DNA from: Paenibacillus_E sp042676385
Lineage (GTDB): Bacteria > Bacillota > Bacilli > Paenibacillales > NBRC-103111
Reading direction: 5' to 3'
NCBI RefSeq assembly: GCF_042676385.1
Contig: NZ_JBHTHA010000026.1
Coordinates: 62,001 to 126,000 of the forward strand
Length of the DNA stretch: 64,000 bases
Shown: one piece after another, positions 18,693 to 27,952 of the stretch
Position numbering within the stretch: position 1 is the first letter of the stretch
Layout: every line of letters starts with the position of its first letter
Position numbers and translations under genes: made by a program
The notes under the pieces: model-generated
The model's input: the letters and a program-made list of their open reading frames with translations, nothing else
Told to the model about the DNA's origin: nothing
The model's database searches: none

Positions 18693-18723
18693 AGCGGGCT
18701 AAGGAGTAGTTCCTTCGCCCGCT
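18693..18723 (-). terminator. Hairpin after the 618-aa secreted protein gene
   Basis: AGCGGGCTAAGGA (18693-18705) pairs with TCCTTCGCCCGCT (18711-18723) with one mismatch. It lies 6 bases beyond the stop codon at 18729; the tail on the minus side is A/T-rich but not a clean T-run. The remaining sequence to 18484 (about 210 bases) shows no gene. Confidence 0.65.
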
Positions 18724-18728
18724 CTGCT

Positions 18729-20585
18729 TTAATGCAAAAATTGAGGTGAAATAAGAGAAAGCAATTTTGCAACGTCTTCCTTGTCGATATTCCCAAACGG
18801 GTTCGATGATTGGGTAAGGGCTGTTGTTATTCGGCTAATGTCGATTGTGGGCATTGTAGACGTGATTGGAAAATATTTATTTCTAAGCGCATTTTGCACC
18901 TGCGATTGGGAGGTGTTATCGGTAAGACCAATGCCAGACCAAGTACTAGATATGTTGCTGGGATCTGTAGTAAAAACAGTGTACAAAGAAATGTTGGCAG
19001 CTCCTTGTGGGACAGCTGTAGATGCTGGAATGGATATAACCAGAGGGCCATCCTTGGCTGCCCTGCCAATTTCACCGAGCCTGTGCCAGTTAACGTCGGT
19101 AAAATAAGCGACGTACTCTTTTACCATCGATTCATCCACTGCGTGTTGCCATGATAAAGAACCATGGATTTTTCCTTGATGCTCGTCCCAATCCGTAAAT
19201 TGGATAGAGCGAGCGGAATGTAATTCCGGGTGAGGGTCCATCATATTAATTGGAACATAGACTGGCGCACTTTCTTGACCTTCCAAATTTATGGTCGTAT
19301 TTGCAATCTGCTTAGCACCGGTTGGTAGGACGGTCGAATCATTGAATTGATAAGAAAGATATGACCAGCCTTTGGGCAAGTAAACCTTGCTAATGGGTTG
19401 AAGAAAACGTCCTTGAGCATCGGCAAAATACAAATGATAGCCTTGTATAGCACTGGTGACGGCATTGCCTGTAGGGACGCTCCATCCAAAAGAGCCAGTT
19501 ATTATCCCTTGTGGGTTTGCCATCGTGTAGCCCGTAAAACCTGTAGGAACCGGTATACTTTCCGAATAAGTCACATTCGTTACGGTGTCCGCCAATTGGT
19601 TATCAGAGAGTACCAGCGTACTATATAGTTCTTCCCCTTTGGCATTGTTTGCTCCAATCGCAAAGTAAGCCAAATTAGACGGAATGTCGGTTACGCGAAA
19701 TTGATAGGTTTTGTCAGCTCTTTTGGCTATTACGCCTAATAAATGATCTGTAATCTCGTCTCCTTGCTCGCGATAAAAGACACGGTATCCCGCTACTTGA
19801 GAATCATCCGCGGAACCGCTCCAGGTTAACAGTCCGTCAACGACGCCTCCATGCGGATTCAAATCCGTAAATTTCAAACCAACAGGCGCGTACATGGCTG
19901 TTTTCCAAATTGGCATCGTTTGTTTGGCAACCGTGAAATCGCCATCTTGGAGTTGTATGCCGATTCTAGTCGCCCCAGTTGGAATAGGCGTGGGAGGCAA
20001 ATTAAACGTGCCGTTATCAGACACTAGCGTGCTACCTGAATCTTGCAATTCACCCACTAGCTTCTCTTCATTGTCAAAAAAACCATAAAGAACCTTGGTC
20101 CCATTAAAATACTCAAAATTCTTATATATTGACCAGGTGATGATGCCTGCGATTTTATTAACATCATTAGATAAAGTGTCTTGAAATGAAAAGGACAGTT
20201 TCGGAAAATCTTCGAACTTCCAATCAAAAGTTATATTGCCAGAGTAAGTATCACCTTCATTTAGAAATGAAGTTATGAGCGATTGATTCAAGTCTCTTGA
20301 AGTTAATACTTGAATTTTGTAGCTGCCTGCAGGCAGGTTGTCAAAAGAGGCTCTGCCCTCATCGTCTGTTTGGACCGAAAGGGGAAATGGGATACTTGAT
20401 GGCGCAGTTGCCCCTGTTAGCCCGACACGAACTCTCCCCACAGGTGCCTCATTGCTGTTGATTACAGTAATGTGAATGGATACTCCTGATGTAGAAGCAG
20501 ATACTTTGTTCGGTACTTGCAACGCAACTAACAAACCCACCAGGAAAACAAAAGCCACTGTCCATTTTGATAGTAGTCTAATCAT
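18729..20585 (-). CDS. Secreted repeat protein with carboxypeptidase-regulatory-like domain
   Basis: A 618-residue exported protein with a signal peptide (about 1-30, ending near VSA). Residues about 32-115 look like a carboxypeptidase regulatory-like (Cna-B/transthyretin-type) beta-sandwich (DEGRASFDNLPAGSYKIQV). Four beta-rich repeats of about 90-110 residues follow, each opening with a G-x-hydrophobic-x-W core (IAGIITWS, VDGLLTWS, ITGSFGWS, IHGSLSWQ) and then a YxxYF/YRVFY strand pair. The C-terminal 60 residues are helical and Ser/Thr-rich. No sortase motif or SLH domain was seen. Probably an extracellular adhesion or structural protein; exact role unknown. ATAAGGAG precedes the start. 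Confidence 0.75.
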   Translation of the reverse strand: MIRLLSKWTVAFVFLVGLLVALQVPNKVSASTSGVSIHITVINSNEAPVGRVRVGLTGATAPSSIPFPLSVQTDDEGRASFDNLPAGSYKIQVLTSRDLNQSLITSFLNEGDTYSGNITFDWKFEDFPKLSFSFQDTLSNDVNKIAGIITWSIYKNFEYFNGTKVLYGFFDNEEKLVGELQDSGSTLVSDNGTFNLPPTPIPTGATRIGIQLQDGDFTVAKQTMPIWKTAMYAPVGLKFTDLNPHGGVVDGLLTWSGSADDSQVAGYRVFYREQGDEITDHLLGVIAKRADKTYQFRVTDIPSNLAYFAIGANNAKGEELYSTLVLSDNQLADTVTNVTYSESIPVPTGFTGYTMANPQGIITGSFGWSVPTGNAVTSAIQGYHLYFADAQGRFLQPISKVYLPKGWSYLSYQFNDSTVLPTGAKQIANTTINLEGQESAPVYVPINMMDPHPELHSARSIQFTDWDEHQGKIHGSLSWQHAVDESMVKEYVAYFTDVNWHRLGEIGRAAKDGPLVISIPASTAVPQGAANISLYTVFTTDPSNISSTWSGIGLTDNTSQSQVQNALRNKYFPITSTMPTIDISRITTALTQSSNPFGNIDKEDVAKLLSLISPQFLH

Positions 20586-20672
20586 AATAAGCTCCTTATG
20601 TCCAAATTCTGGTTGCTTTGATTATTCGACATGAACTGACACTTTCCTCCCAGGACTAAAGTGGCGGTAAAA

Positions 20673-21872
20673 TCAACTGCGAAACGACTGCTCCACTAGT
20701 CTGGCGCTGCTCAGCTTCACCACAAACGCCGCACCTAGCAGCGCTAAACCTGTAATCGCGAAAACAAAGGGAATTCCGATCCAGCCCCCTAGAAAGCCGC
20801 CAAGCAGCGGACCTATCACGATACCGAACTGATTTGCCGATTGGTTCAAACTGACCGCCCTTCCGCGGAAATCAGTATCCGCATATTTGACGATGAGCGC
20901 ATTCAAAGCCGGATAAACGGCCGCAAAAAACAGCCCATAACTGAAACGAAGGATGCCAAAGCCGACAAGTTGATTGACGCCTAGCTGAAGCAGGTTGCCG
21001 ATGCCTCCGCCTATCAAGCCGATGAAGAGTATTTTGTCATAGCCGATTCGACCGCCTATGATGCCCCAACGGGGACCCATAATGACCGTAGCTACGCCAA
21101 CCGCTGAGAAAACTATGCCTGAGCTTAGCGATGCACTGTCGATATTGCCGCCGATTTGCACGACATAGATCGTCAGCAGCGGCTCCAGAATCAAAACTGA
21201 AGTCGATACCAATAAGGTGAGCCCAAAAATCCGCATCAAGCGTGTGTTGCCCGCCGCTTGTTTAAGGTCACTAATCACACTTAAACGGACCCCGGCTTGT
21301 CGTTCGTGAACCTCTTTAACTCCTACCAGAACGATAAATGCAGATAGTAACGTAATGACGCCCGATGCCACGAAGCATTCCCGCAATCCCATCCAATGAC
21401 TCAACACGCCACCCGCCAGCGGTCCTAGAATGCCGCCTGCTGCCGTTGAGGTCGATATGACGCCTAGTGCGTAACCGACATGCTTCTCCGGCGTATTGGT
21501 GCCAACTAATGCGATCGAGGCAGGACTAAAGCCTGCCATTAGCCCCTGGAAAATCCGGACAACAATGAACATGTAAGGATCATGAACGAAAAAGTTGGCG
21601 AAGTGCGCCAAGGCTAGACCTATGCCAGAGCGAATCAGCATTGGTTTCCTGCCGTATTTATCGGCAAGCGAACCCCAGAAGGGGGCGCACAACCCACTGA
21701 TCAGAAAGCTGATCGAAATGGAGATGCCAGACCAAGCCTCCAGCCCGCTTTGAATCCCAAGATTATTTTGCAAAAATATAGGGAAAAACGGCACCGAAAG
21801 GGTATACGCCATGTGGTTAAAAAATAAGCCCAGCCACAACATATGAAGATTACGTTTCCAGTACAGCTCCAT
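20673..21872 (-). CDS. MFS transporter (multidrug-efflux-like)
   Basis: A 399-residue 12-helix transporter. The ATG at 21872 has AAAGGTGG upstream; earlier in-frame codons do not. The MFS loop 2-3 motif GSLADKYGRKPMLIRS is present at about 65-80, and motif C-like GxxxGPxxGG is seen in GGILGPLAGGVLSHW near 140. The closest familiar relatives are MdtG/YfkF-type drug efflux proteins of the DHA1 group. Substrate not determined. Confidence 0.85.
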   Translation of the reverse strand: MELYWKRNLHMLWLGLFFNHMAYTLSVPFFPIFLQNNLGIQSGLEAWSGISISISFLISGLCAPFWGSLADKYGRKPMLIRSGIGLALAHFANFFVHDPYMFIVVRIFQGLMAGFSPASIALVGTNTPEKHVGYALGVISTSTAAGGILGPLAGGVLSHWMGLRECFVASGVITLLSAFIVLVGVKEVHERQAGVRLSVISDLKQAAGNTRLMRIFGLTLLVSTSVLILEPLLTIYVVQIGGNIDSASLSSGIVFSAVGVATVIMGPRWGIIGGRIGYDKILFIGLIGGGIGNLLQLGVNQLVGFGILRFSYGLFFAAVYPALNALIVKYADTDFRGRAVSLNQSANQFGIVIGPLLGGFLGGWIGIPFVFAITGLALLGAAFVVKLSSARLVEQSFRS

Positions 21873-22016
21873 GCTGCATCCACCTTTCGTTGCTCTCTGC
21901 CGCTTGAGTACTAAGGCATTCAATAATTTTTATTAATCCTATCGACTAAGTGCGATATGACCCTAAATTTACCATTGGTTTCTCAGTGTTGTCTAATAGA
22001 TTTTTTCAATCCAAAA

Positions 22017-22062
22017 AAATAAACGACCGCCCCGGCCGATGCCGGAAAACGATCGTTTATTT
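22017..22062 (-). terminator. Terminator of the SEC-C gene
   Basis: AAATAAACGA (22017-22026) pairs with TCGTTTATTT (22053-22062) around an inner GC-rich CCGGC/GCCGG stem. On the minus strand a T-run follows. It lies 18 bases past the stop at 22081. Confidence 0.75.
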
Positions 22063-22080
22063 ATATAGAAGTTGCAGTTA

Positions 22081-23292
22081 TCAAGCTCCGCAGCATTTCT
22101 TATGCTTCTTGCCGCTGCCGCACGGACAAGGGTCGTTTCGCCCAACTTTTTGCCGGGAAGCAAAATTGAATACTTCCGCTTTGGCCGGCGGCTGCTGCAT
22201 CAGAGCAATAGGCGCGCTTGCAGGGGAAAGTTCATTTGGCGTATAGCCCTTGAGCAGCCACTGGCGGGTATTGTTATTTAGATCCGAAATATGGTTCATA
22301 AAGCCCTGCGTCAGAACCAAATCATTAATCTCCAATTGCTCCTGAAGCGATTTGAGCAGATACCCTGGCGAACGTCCGAGACGAATGTCATCCGCACACA
22401 TTTCGACGATTAAATCCGCCTCCTCCCAAGAGATGGTGTAGTTTTTTCGGATAAAATCTACGAATGCTTTGTGGCTTGGGTTCCGGTCGACGTATTCGGG
22501 CTCGCCTGCTTGCAGAAGCTGGATCTTGGTGAACGGATAGAAGGACAAATCCAATCTGGACTTCTGCCCCTGAACCACTTGATTGTCACTCATCATTAGT
22601 TGGCTGTAGAAGCCTTCTGGACCGTGATCGATCCGCTCATAGAACGGAATAGAATCCTCTATAATGGAAAAGTACTCATCCATTTCCACATGCATACCCG
22701 TCAACTGACTAATAAATCCTACCAATTCATCCAGGCTAGCAACTCCATAGTAAAACAACAAACCATGCGTCAGTTTGACCCATTCCGTATTCCTTCTGAT
22801 CGATTCGCGAAACACCGAATGGTTGAGGCTTTGGAAGCTTTGTGCAACTTCTTGCGGGATAATCAGTGCATGTTTCCCTCTATGCTTGCCCTGGAAAATC
22901 AGCCCTCTACTTTGGAAATAAGCAACTTGATCGGATTCGATCAACGAATACGTATAACCGCCGCGCGCAGCAATCTGCTTTAAAATTTGATAACGGGTCT
23001 CGTCGAATTTATGTAAAAGCTCGGGAAGTGCTTTTGGAATCTGCTGCTCCAATACGTCCGCTAACTGTTGTTTATTCAGCGAGCTAACGCCTTTTACCGC
23101 CAGAAAAGTCCTGATTTCGGTCAATTCACTCTTGGACAGCCCGGCAAGGCCTTCAGCGAGCGAAAGCGGCACTTCAAATTCGGGCCAACGCTTCCCCCCT
23201 GCTTTAGCCTCCATTTTTTGCTGCGTCTCTTTCGCCTTTTCTACGGCGTTGAGAAGCGCTTTCTGGTCTTTCGCGCTCAGGCGCTTGTTCAT
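22081..23292 (-). CDS. SEC-C zinc-motif protein
   Basis: A 403-residue soluble protein. The C-terminal 20 residues are a textbook SEC-C motif (GRNDPCPCGSGKKHKKCC), the small zinc-binding element also found at the end of SecA and YecA. The N-terminal 70 residues are charged and helical, followed by SAP-like or wHTH-like helices around 70-150. GGAAAGG supports the ATG at 23292 rather than the one 3 codons earlier. Function unknown; SEC-C often mediates ribosome or SecB-type contacts. Confidence 0.8.
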   Translation of the reverse strand: MNKRLSAKDQKALLNAVEKAKETQQKMEAKAGGKRWPEFEVPLSLAEGLAGLSKSELTEIRTFLAVKGVSSLNKQQLADVLEQQIPKALPELLHKFDETRYQILKQIAARGGYTYSLIESDQVAYFQSRGLIFQGKHRGKHALIIPQEVAQSFQSLNHSVFRESIRRNTEWVKLTHGLLFYYGVASLDELVGFISQLTGMHVEMDEYFSIIEDSIPFYERIDHGPEGFYSQLMMSDNQVVQGQKSRLDLSFYPFTKIQLLQAGEPEYVDRNPSHKAFVDFIRKNYTISWEEADLIVEMCADDIRLGRSPGYLLKSLQEQLEINDLVLTQGFMNHISDLNNNTRQWLLKGYTPNELSPASAPIALMQQPPAKAEVFNFASRQKVGRNDPCPCGSGKKHKKCCGA

Positions 23293-23435
23293 TTCCTTCA
23301 TCCTTTCCGAAACAAAAACAGTATACGTTTAACCCATATATTGTACACGCAATCTCTTACTTTCGATAGGGTTTTCCACTATTTTCCGGGAGGTCGGAAC
23401 GAATGGCGCTCTCGGAAGCTTCTCCCCATCACAAT

Positions 23436-23470
23436 AAAAAGCCCCCCTGCTTCAGAGCTGGTCTGAAAGC
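23436..23470 (-). terminator. Probable terminator of the aromatic acid exporter gene
   Basis: GCTTCAGA (23449-23456) pairs with TCTGAAAGC (23462-23470) with one bulge, followed on the minus strand by a G-run and TTTTT. It lies 16 bases past the stop at 23487. Confidence 0.5.
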
Positions 23471-23486
23471 AATGGAGCCTGAACCT

Positions 23487-24551
23487 TTACTTCAACCTAA
23501 TGCTTTTAAGCAAAATATCCAAAGGTTCCTTTTCTTCCGTTTCCCCGCGATGCAGATGCTCAACCAGCTTATCCAGCCTTGCCACTTGATGGCCGTAGTC
23601 GTATAACGCCGCCGCTACCACGGACAATCGCAGCATACCCGCAGGCCGTTCATTGTACCGCTCAATGAGCATGGTCATGAAGCGCTCGTTCTCCTGTTCC
23701 ATCTCCAAACCTTCTGAACTATCCGCCTTCAGCTTGTCATCGAACTTTAGCAGCACATGCTCATGAAATTTGATCAGCTTCTCCAGATGGCCGTCGAAAT
23801 AGCTATCAACCTCAGGCGTACGCGCTTGAAAATAGTGCTCATCCACGGCTTCCAGCACATCGAGCCCTTTGTGCATCGCAAGCAGCTTTTGCTTGTAGAT
23901 GACAAGGTGGCGGATGCGGCTGAATCCGGCTCGTTTGAGCTTTTTCACTTCTTCTTCCATGAGCTTATACTTATCCGCCAAAGCATGCAAGGCGCTCCGC
24001 AGCCCTTCCTTTTCTTCCCGAAACACCGTTTCCTTCATTTCATTGGAAATGACCGTCCGCAGGAGAAGCGACATTTTACTGAAGGCCGACTGAATTTGCA
24101 CGGCAAATTGTTCTTTAGGTTTTGGCGGGAAAAAGAGGACATTGATCACGAACGCGCAGCCAATACCGATTAAGCTCAGCAAAAAGCGATTGAGGGCGAA
24201 ATTCCACTCCGCCGAAGCCTCCATCACCGCCACGACCGTAACTAACGTAAGTCCAATCGTTTCTTCCATCCCCATTCTTAAGCAGATGAGGATGACGAGA
24301 ATACACACGATCCCGATTGCAATGATATTATTGGAGAAAAACATGCCGGCCAGTAGAGCCAGCACAGCCCCCAGGACGTTCGTCTGCAACTGCTCGAGAA
24401 AATAGCGCCAAGACCGGTAAATCGAGGGCTGCATCGCAAAGATCGCCGCCACGGCAGCAATAACTGGAGGTGTAAAATTTAACCAAGCACTAATATATAA
24501 AGCCAATGTAACCGCAATCCCTGTTTTCCACACACGTGCACCGAAAACCAC
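23487..24551 (-). CDS. Aromatic acid exporter family (FUSC/ArAE_1-like) membrane protein
   Basis: A 354-residue protein from a GTG at 24551 that sits 6 bases after AGGAGG; the longer frame has no site. Residues 1-145 hold four to five membrane helices of the ArAE/FUSC half-channel type (GARVWKTGIAVTLALYIS, then FAMQPSIYRSWRYFLEQL, a typical family turn). Residues 150-354 form a long soluble coiled-coil-rich C-terminal domain as in ArAE_1_C. Relatives are uncharacterised Firmicute proteins such as YqjA/YgaE-type; export of aromatic acids is a family-name inference only. Confidence 0.8.
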   Translation of the reverse strand: MVFGARVWKTGIAVTLALYISAWLNFTPPVIAAVAAIFAMQPSIYRSWRYFLEQLQTNVLGAVLALLAGMFFSNNIIAIGIVCILVILICLRMGMEETIGLTLVTVVAVMEASAEWNFALNRFLLSLIGIGCAFVINVLFFPPKPKEQFAVQIQSAFSKMSLLLRTVISNEMKETVFREEKEGLRSALHALADKYKLMEEEVKKLKRAGFSRIRHLVIYKQKLLAMHKGLDVLEAVDEHYFQARTPEVDSYFDGHLEKLIKFHEHVLLKFDDKLKADSSEGLEMEQENERFMTMLIERYNERPAGMLRLSVVAAALYDYGHQVARLDKLVEHLHRGETEEKEPLDILLKSIRLK

Positions 24552-24639
24552 AGAGCCCCTCCTCTTACTTGTAAACCTCATAAGTCTTATCTTACACAGG
24601 TGCGGAGTCGGATGCAAAAGAGAGTTGTCAAAATCGGGA

Positions 24640-26208
24640 TTAATAAAGCATCCCCGTAACCGTCTCTACCGATTGCAGCCATTCCCCTTCCAGCAAAGCA
24701 GCCGCCACGTTCTCGATATCCCGCGAAGTGGAGCGGTCTTCCACGACCGGTGGGACGAGTGCCCGCAACTGGTCGTACAGAACCCGGGTTGCCGGAGCAA
24801 GCCCCTCGGCCCCGATAAACTCGGCGGCTTCAGCAGCGCAGATGAGCTCGATTGCCAGCACCTTGGACACGTTGTCGATGACCTGTACGGCATGCCGTGC
24901 GGCTGTTGTGCCCATCGACACATGGTCCTCCTGATTCGCCGAAGAAGGGATCGAGTCCACACTGGAAGGATGTGCGAGGACTTTATTTTCCGAAACCAGC
25001 GATGCGCTGACGTATTGGGTAATCATCATACCGGAACCAACCCCAGGGTTATGGCTCAAGAAGGCAGGCAGCCCGCCAGACAGCGCCGGATTGACCAGCC
25101 GTTCGGTACGGCGTTCGGAAATGTTCGCGAGCTCGCTCATGCCGATTTTTAGAAAATCCATGGCAAACGCGATCGGTTGCCCATGAAAGTTGCCCCCGGA
25201 GATGACAAGACCTTCTTGGACGAATAACAGAGGGTTGTCGGTAGCCGAATTGATCTCAACGGCAAGCTTATCTTGGGCGTAAGCAAGCACTTGGCGTGTT
25301 GCGCCGTGTACTTGCGGCAAGCAGCGCAATGAGTAGGCATCTTGTACGCGAATTTCGCCTTGGCGTGTAGTCAGCTTGCTGCCCTGCAGCAGCGTGCGGA
25401 GGTTTTGGGCCACTCCGATCTGTTCCGGATAAGGCCGTACACGCTGCACCTCTTCGGCAAAAGCATCCGGAATGCCGCGCAAGCATTCGACGGTCAGCGA
25501 CGCGATGACATCGGCCATTTTCGCGAGGCGCTGCGCTTTAATCAATGCCAATATGCCGATGGACGTCATAATCTGGGTGCCGTTAATCAGAGCAAGCCCC
25601 TCTTTGGCTTGCAAAGTGATCGGTTTGAGCCCTGCTTTAGCAAGAGCTTCAGCACCTGGCAGTCGTTCGCCATGGAAGAACGCCTCTCCTTCGCCCATCA
25701 GGACAAGCGCCAGGTGAGACAGTGGCGCCAAGTCGCCGCTAGCGCCAAGCGAGCCCTGTTCCGGTACCACCGGGTGTACTCCGCTGTTGATGCAGTCGAG
25801 GAGCAGCTGCAGCGTTTCCGGGCGGATGCCGGAATGCCCCTTTGCGAGCGCATTGGCGCGCAGCATCATGAGTGCGCGCACTGTCGGCTCCGGCAGCGGT
25901 CTGCCGACGGCGCAAGCGTGGCTGCGGATCAGGTTTACCTGCAGCTGCGCTGCATCTTCCGGCGAGATATGCACATCGCTGAATTTGCCGAACCCGGTCG
26001 TGACGCCATAGACCACTTGGCTTGTGGTGACCAGTCCCTCCACCATTTGGCGGCATGAAACCACTCGTTTCAATGCCTCATCATCAAGTAAGACAGGTAT
26101 GCGATCATAAACAACCGCCGCCACCAATTCCGTTGTCAACAGCTCCCCGTCTAATAAAACCGGAGTCACTTCAGCGTTATTTTCCTGCTGTTTATATACC
26201 ATTGCCAT
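24640..26208 (-). CDS. hutH: Histidine ammonia-lyase
   Basis: Converts L-histidine to trans-urocanate plus ammonia, the first step of histidine use. The 522-residue product (ATG 26208 after GGAGGAG) contains the MIO-forming Ala-Ser-Gly in GSLGASGDLAPLSH, the catalytic Tyr in VVYGVTTGFGKFSD, and SSANQEDHVSMGTTAARH near 400, all typical of the HAL/PAL family. No hutU, hutI, hutG or hutP is adjacent, so the rest of the pathway must lie elsewhere or be absent. A terminator-like hairpin lies in its leader (26244-26286), with a sigma-A-like promoter further upstream. Confidence 0.95.
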   Translation of the reverse strand: MAMVYKQQENNAEVTPVLLDGELLTTELVAAVVYDRIPVLLDDEALKRVVSCRQMVEGLVTTSQVVYGVTTGFGKFSDVHISPEDAAQLQVNLIRSHACAVGRPLPEPTVRALMMLRANALAKGHSGIRPETLQLLLDCINSGVHPVVPEQGSLGASGDLAPLSHLALVLMGEGEAFFHGERLPGAEALAKAGLKPITLQAKEGLALINGTQIMTSIGILALIKAQRLAKMADVIASLTVECLRGIPDAFAEEVQRVRPYPEQIGVAQNLRTLLQGSKLTTRQGEIRVQDAYSLRCLPQVHGATRQVLAYAQDKLAVEINSATDNPLLFVQEGLVISGGNFHGQPIAFAMDFLKIGMSELANISERRTERLVNPALSGGLPAFLSHNPGVGSGMMITQYVSASLVSENKVLAHPSSVDSIPSSANQEDHVSMGTTAARHAVQVIDNVSKVLAIELICAAEAAEFIGAEGLAPATRVLYDQLRALVPPVVEDRSTSRDIENVAAALLEGEWLQSVETVTGMLY

Positions 26209-26243
26209 CGTCTCCTCCGACTCCTTTCTCGCTTTAACAAAAG

Positions 26244-26286
26244 AAAGGGACCGCACGGAAGTTATTAGCTTCCATACGGTCCCTTT
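26244..26286 (-). promoter_or_regulatory. Terminator-like hairpin in the hutH leader
   Basis: AAAGGGACCG (26244-26253) pairs perfectly with CGGTCCCTTT (26277-26286), with an inner GGAAG/CTTCC stem (26257-26261 with 26269-26273). On the minus strand it is followed by a T-rich tail (TTTCTTTTGTT) and lies 36 bases before the start codon, a position suiting attenuation of hutH. Confidence 0.6.
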
Positions 26287-26381
26287 TTATAAAAGAGGGC
26301 TTTATGCGATTGTCCGGTATCCTCATCCTGCCGATACAACATCGCGATCACTCACTTTTTAGTTAAATAAGATATAACTTT

Positions 26382-26411
26382 ATTCTCACACGCGCGGCAA
26401 GGAACTGTCAA
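26382..26411 (-). promoter_or_regulatory. Candidate sigma-A promoter for hutH
   Basis: TTGACA (complement of 26406-26411), 18-bp spacer, GAGAAT (complement of 26382-26387). A transcript starting here would cross the hairpin at 26244-26286. The other sequence between here and 26638 holds only a possible short gene remnant. Confidence 0.4.
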
Positions 26412-26637
26412 GAAGGCATATGGCCCGTTGACTTTATCCTTCCACTTCCGCAACGCGCACGACAAAATCCATCCCATAAGGGTAACCCGATGCATAAAAG
26501 AACTTGGCTTCCTATATGAAGCAAATTCAGTCGATGGGATTCGGGTGGTGAGGATTTTTTCGCTTTTTTCATTATTTTAACCAATCAAATTACTTTTAAT
26601 TCGGTTTTCTCGCATCATGAGGCAGAATCAAGTTACT

Positions 26638-27393
26638 TTAGCCCCTTATTCCGGGTATATTTCCATCCAATTGAGACAAAAACATCATTAAAGCACGACG
26701 CAATTCGTCTGGTTTACTGAGCATAGGCAAATGCCCTGTTTCAAGCATTTCGACATGCTGAGGGGCAAGATTGGCAATCATTTTATCCTGCACAGACAGA
26801 GTCAACTCTCGATCGTTTGTTAATTTCAGATACAGTTTCGGTACTTGCGGAGTGGGTGCTCCTATCCGATCCGTATAAACGCGAGCGGACTCCGGGACAA
26901 AACAGCGCACGATTTCAGCTGCTTGTTCAGGCGAAAGATCATTACAAAGCCCCTTGCGAATGGCTGATTCCGGTGGTTGTGTTCCAAACATACGCAGAAT
27001 AACGCGCATCAATGTTCGTTTTGCAAATGGCAAAACCGAGAGAAATGACCCTCCCCCGCGAGGAATCATCGCCCCAATCGCCACCAATCCCACAAGCCGA
27101 TCCGATAGATCCTCGGCGACTTTAAGAGCGAGAATTCCTCCCAACGAATGCGCGACGATGATAAATTTTTGAACATTCCAGGCTTGAATTTGCCTATTGA
27201 TATGTGCCGTATAATCATAAAGTGAAAGCCCTTGTCTTCCCTTCTTCTCACCATGACTCTGCGGAAAATTAACAAGTAAATAAGGAGATTCCAATCCTGT
27301 TACGACCTGTTCCCATATCCTGCTTTCAAGACCTGCGCCATGAATAAATACGAATCCAATCTTGTCCTGTTTATCTGCTTCAATGCTACTCAT
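26638..27393 (-). CDS. Alpha/beta hydrolase
   Basis: A 251-residue alpha/beta-fold hydrolase. The oxyanion-hole HGAG follows the first strand (FVFIHGAGLESRIW), the nucleophile elbow is AHSLGG near residue 85, and the His is in LETGHLPMLSKP near 228. AGGGGG precedes the ATG. The substrate is unknown; family members include esterases, lactonases and C-C hydrolases. It is separated from the upstream ABM gene by a strong terminator. Confidence 0.88.
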   Translation of the reverse strand: MSSIEADKQDKIGFVFIHGAGLESRIWEQVVTGLESPYLLVNFPQSHGEKKGRQGLSLYDYTAHINRQIQAWNVQKFIIVAHSLGGILALKVAEDLSDRLVGLVAIGAMIPRGGGSFLSVLPFAKRTLMRVILRMFGTQPPESAIRKGLCNDLSPEQAAEIVRCFVPESARVYTDRIGAPTPQVPKLYLKLTNDRELTLSVQDKMIANLAPQHVEMLETGHLPMLSKPDELRRALMMFLSQLDGNIPGIRG

Positions 27394-27433
27394 TTCCCAA
27401 CCCCCTACCGGTTATCAACTAATGTCATAATAG

Positions 27434-27470
27434 AAAAACTTCCCTGACAGCTATAGTCAGGGAAGTTTTT
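27434..27470 (-). terminator. Strong terminator of the ABM gene
   Basis: A perfect 15-bp stem (27434-27448 with 27456-27470), 7-base loop, A/T runs on both sides. It ends the ABM transcript before the hydrolase gene. Confidence 0.92.
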
Positions 27471-27524
27471 CTCCGGTATATTCGATTTAGATGGCAATCT
27501 ACGCCAGCGACCATTACTGAATTA

Positions 27525-27833
27525 TTACTTCCCTGCGCTGTTTATTTTAGTGACAGTATAATGCTTCATTTCTTCAATGGCATTAAAAAAGGGACGGACA
27601 TGCGCGAAGAATGGCTGAAAATCAGAACCCGTTCGAAACCCTTTCATATGCCCATCCAATGAATCCCACTCGATACGAACGATATAGCGATTGGGTTCCT
27701 CCATTCCTTTTATCACTTCGTAGCTCAAACAATGTTGCGAACGATCCAGATATTGGCTCGCTTCCTGATAAGCATTTAAAAACTCTTCCTCTTGACCGGC
27801 AGGCACATTGTAACGAATAATCTCTACGACCAT
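27525..27833 (-). CDS. Antibiotic biosynthesis monooxygenase (ABM) family protein
   Basis: A 102-residue ferredoxin-like protein of the ABM superfamily: a first strand VVEIIRYNVPAG, helix EEEFLNAYQEAS, strand SYEVIKG, and RYIVRIEWDS with the family Trp. These small dimers include quinone or polyketide monooxygenases and also detoxifying enzymes. It is divergent from an HxlR regulator with 119 bases between starts, an arrangement in which HxlR proteins usually control the neighbour. Confidence 0.82.
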   Translation of the reverse strand: MVVEIIRYNVPAGQEEEFLNAYQEASQYLDRSQHCLSYEVIKGMEEPNRYIVRIEWDSLDGHMKGFRTGSDFQPFFAHVRPFFNAIEEMKHYTVTKINSAGK

Positions 27834-27952
27834 GAATTTGCGCTCCTTTTTCTGGTAATTTGCACATTCAACAACTTCATATTACTAACAGATGAAAATA
27901 TTAACAAGAACGCACTTTTAGGTAAGAGTAAACGTACAGGAGGGTTTTGTCG

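Noticed and set aside
26244..26286. T-box riboswitch before hutH
   Set aside because: No T-box sequence (AGGGTGGNACCGCG-type) or specifier stem was found in the leader.
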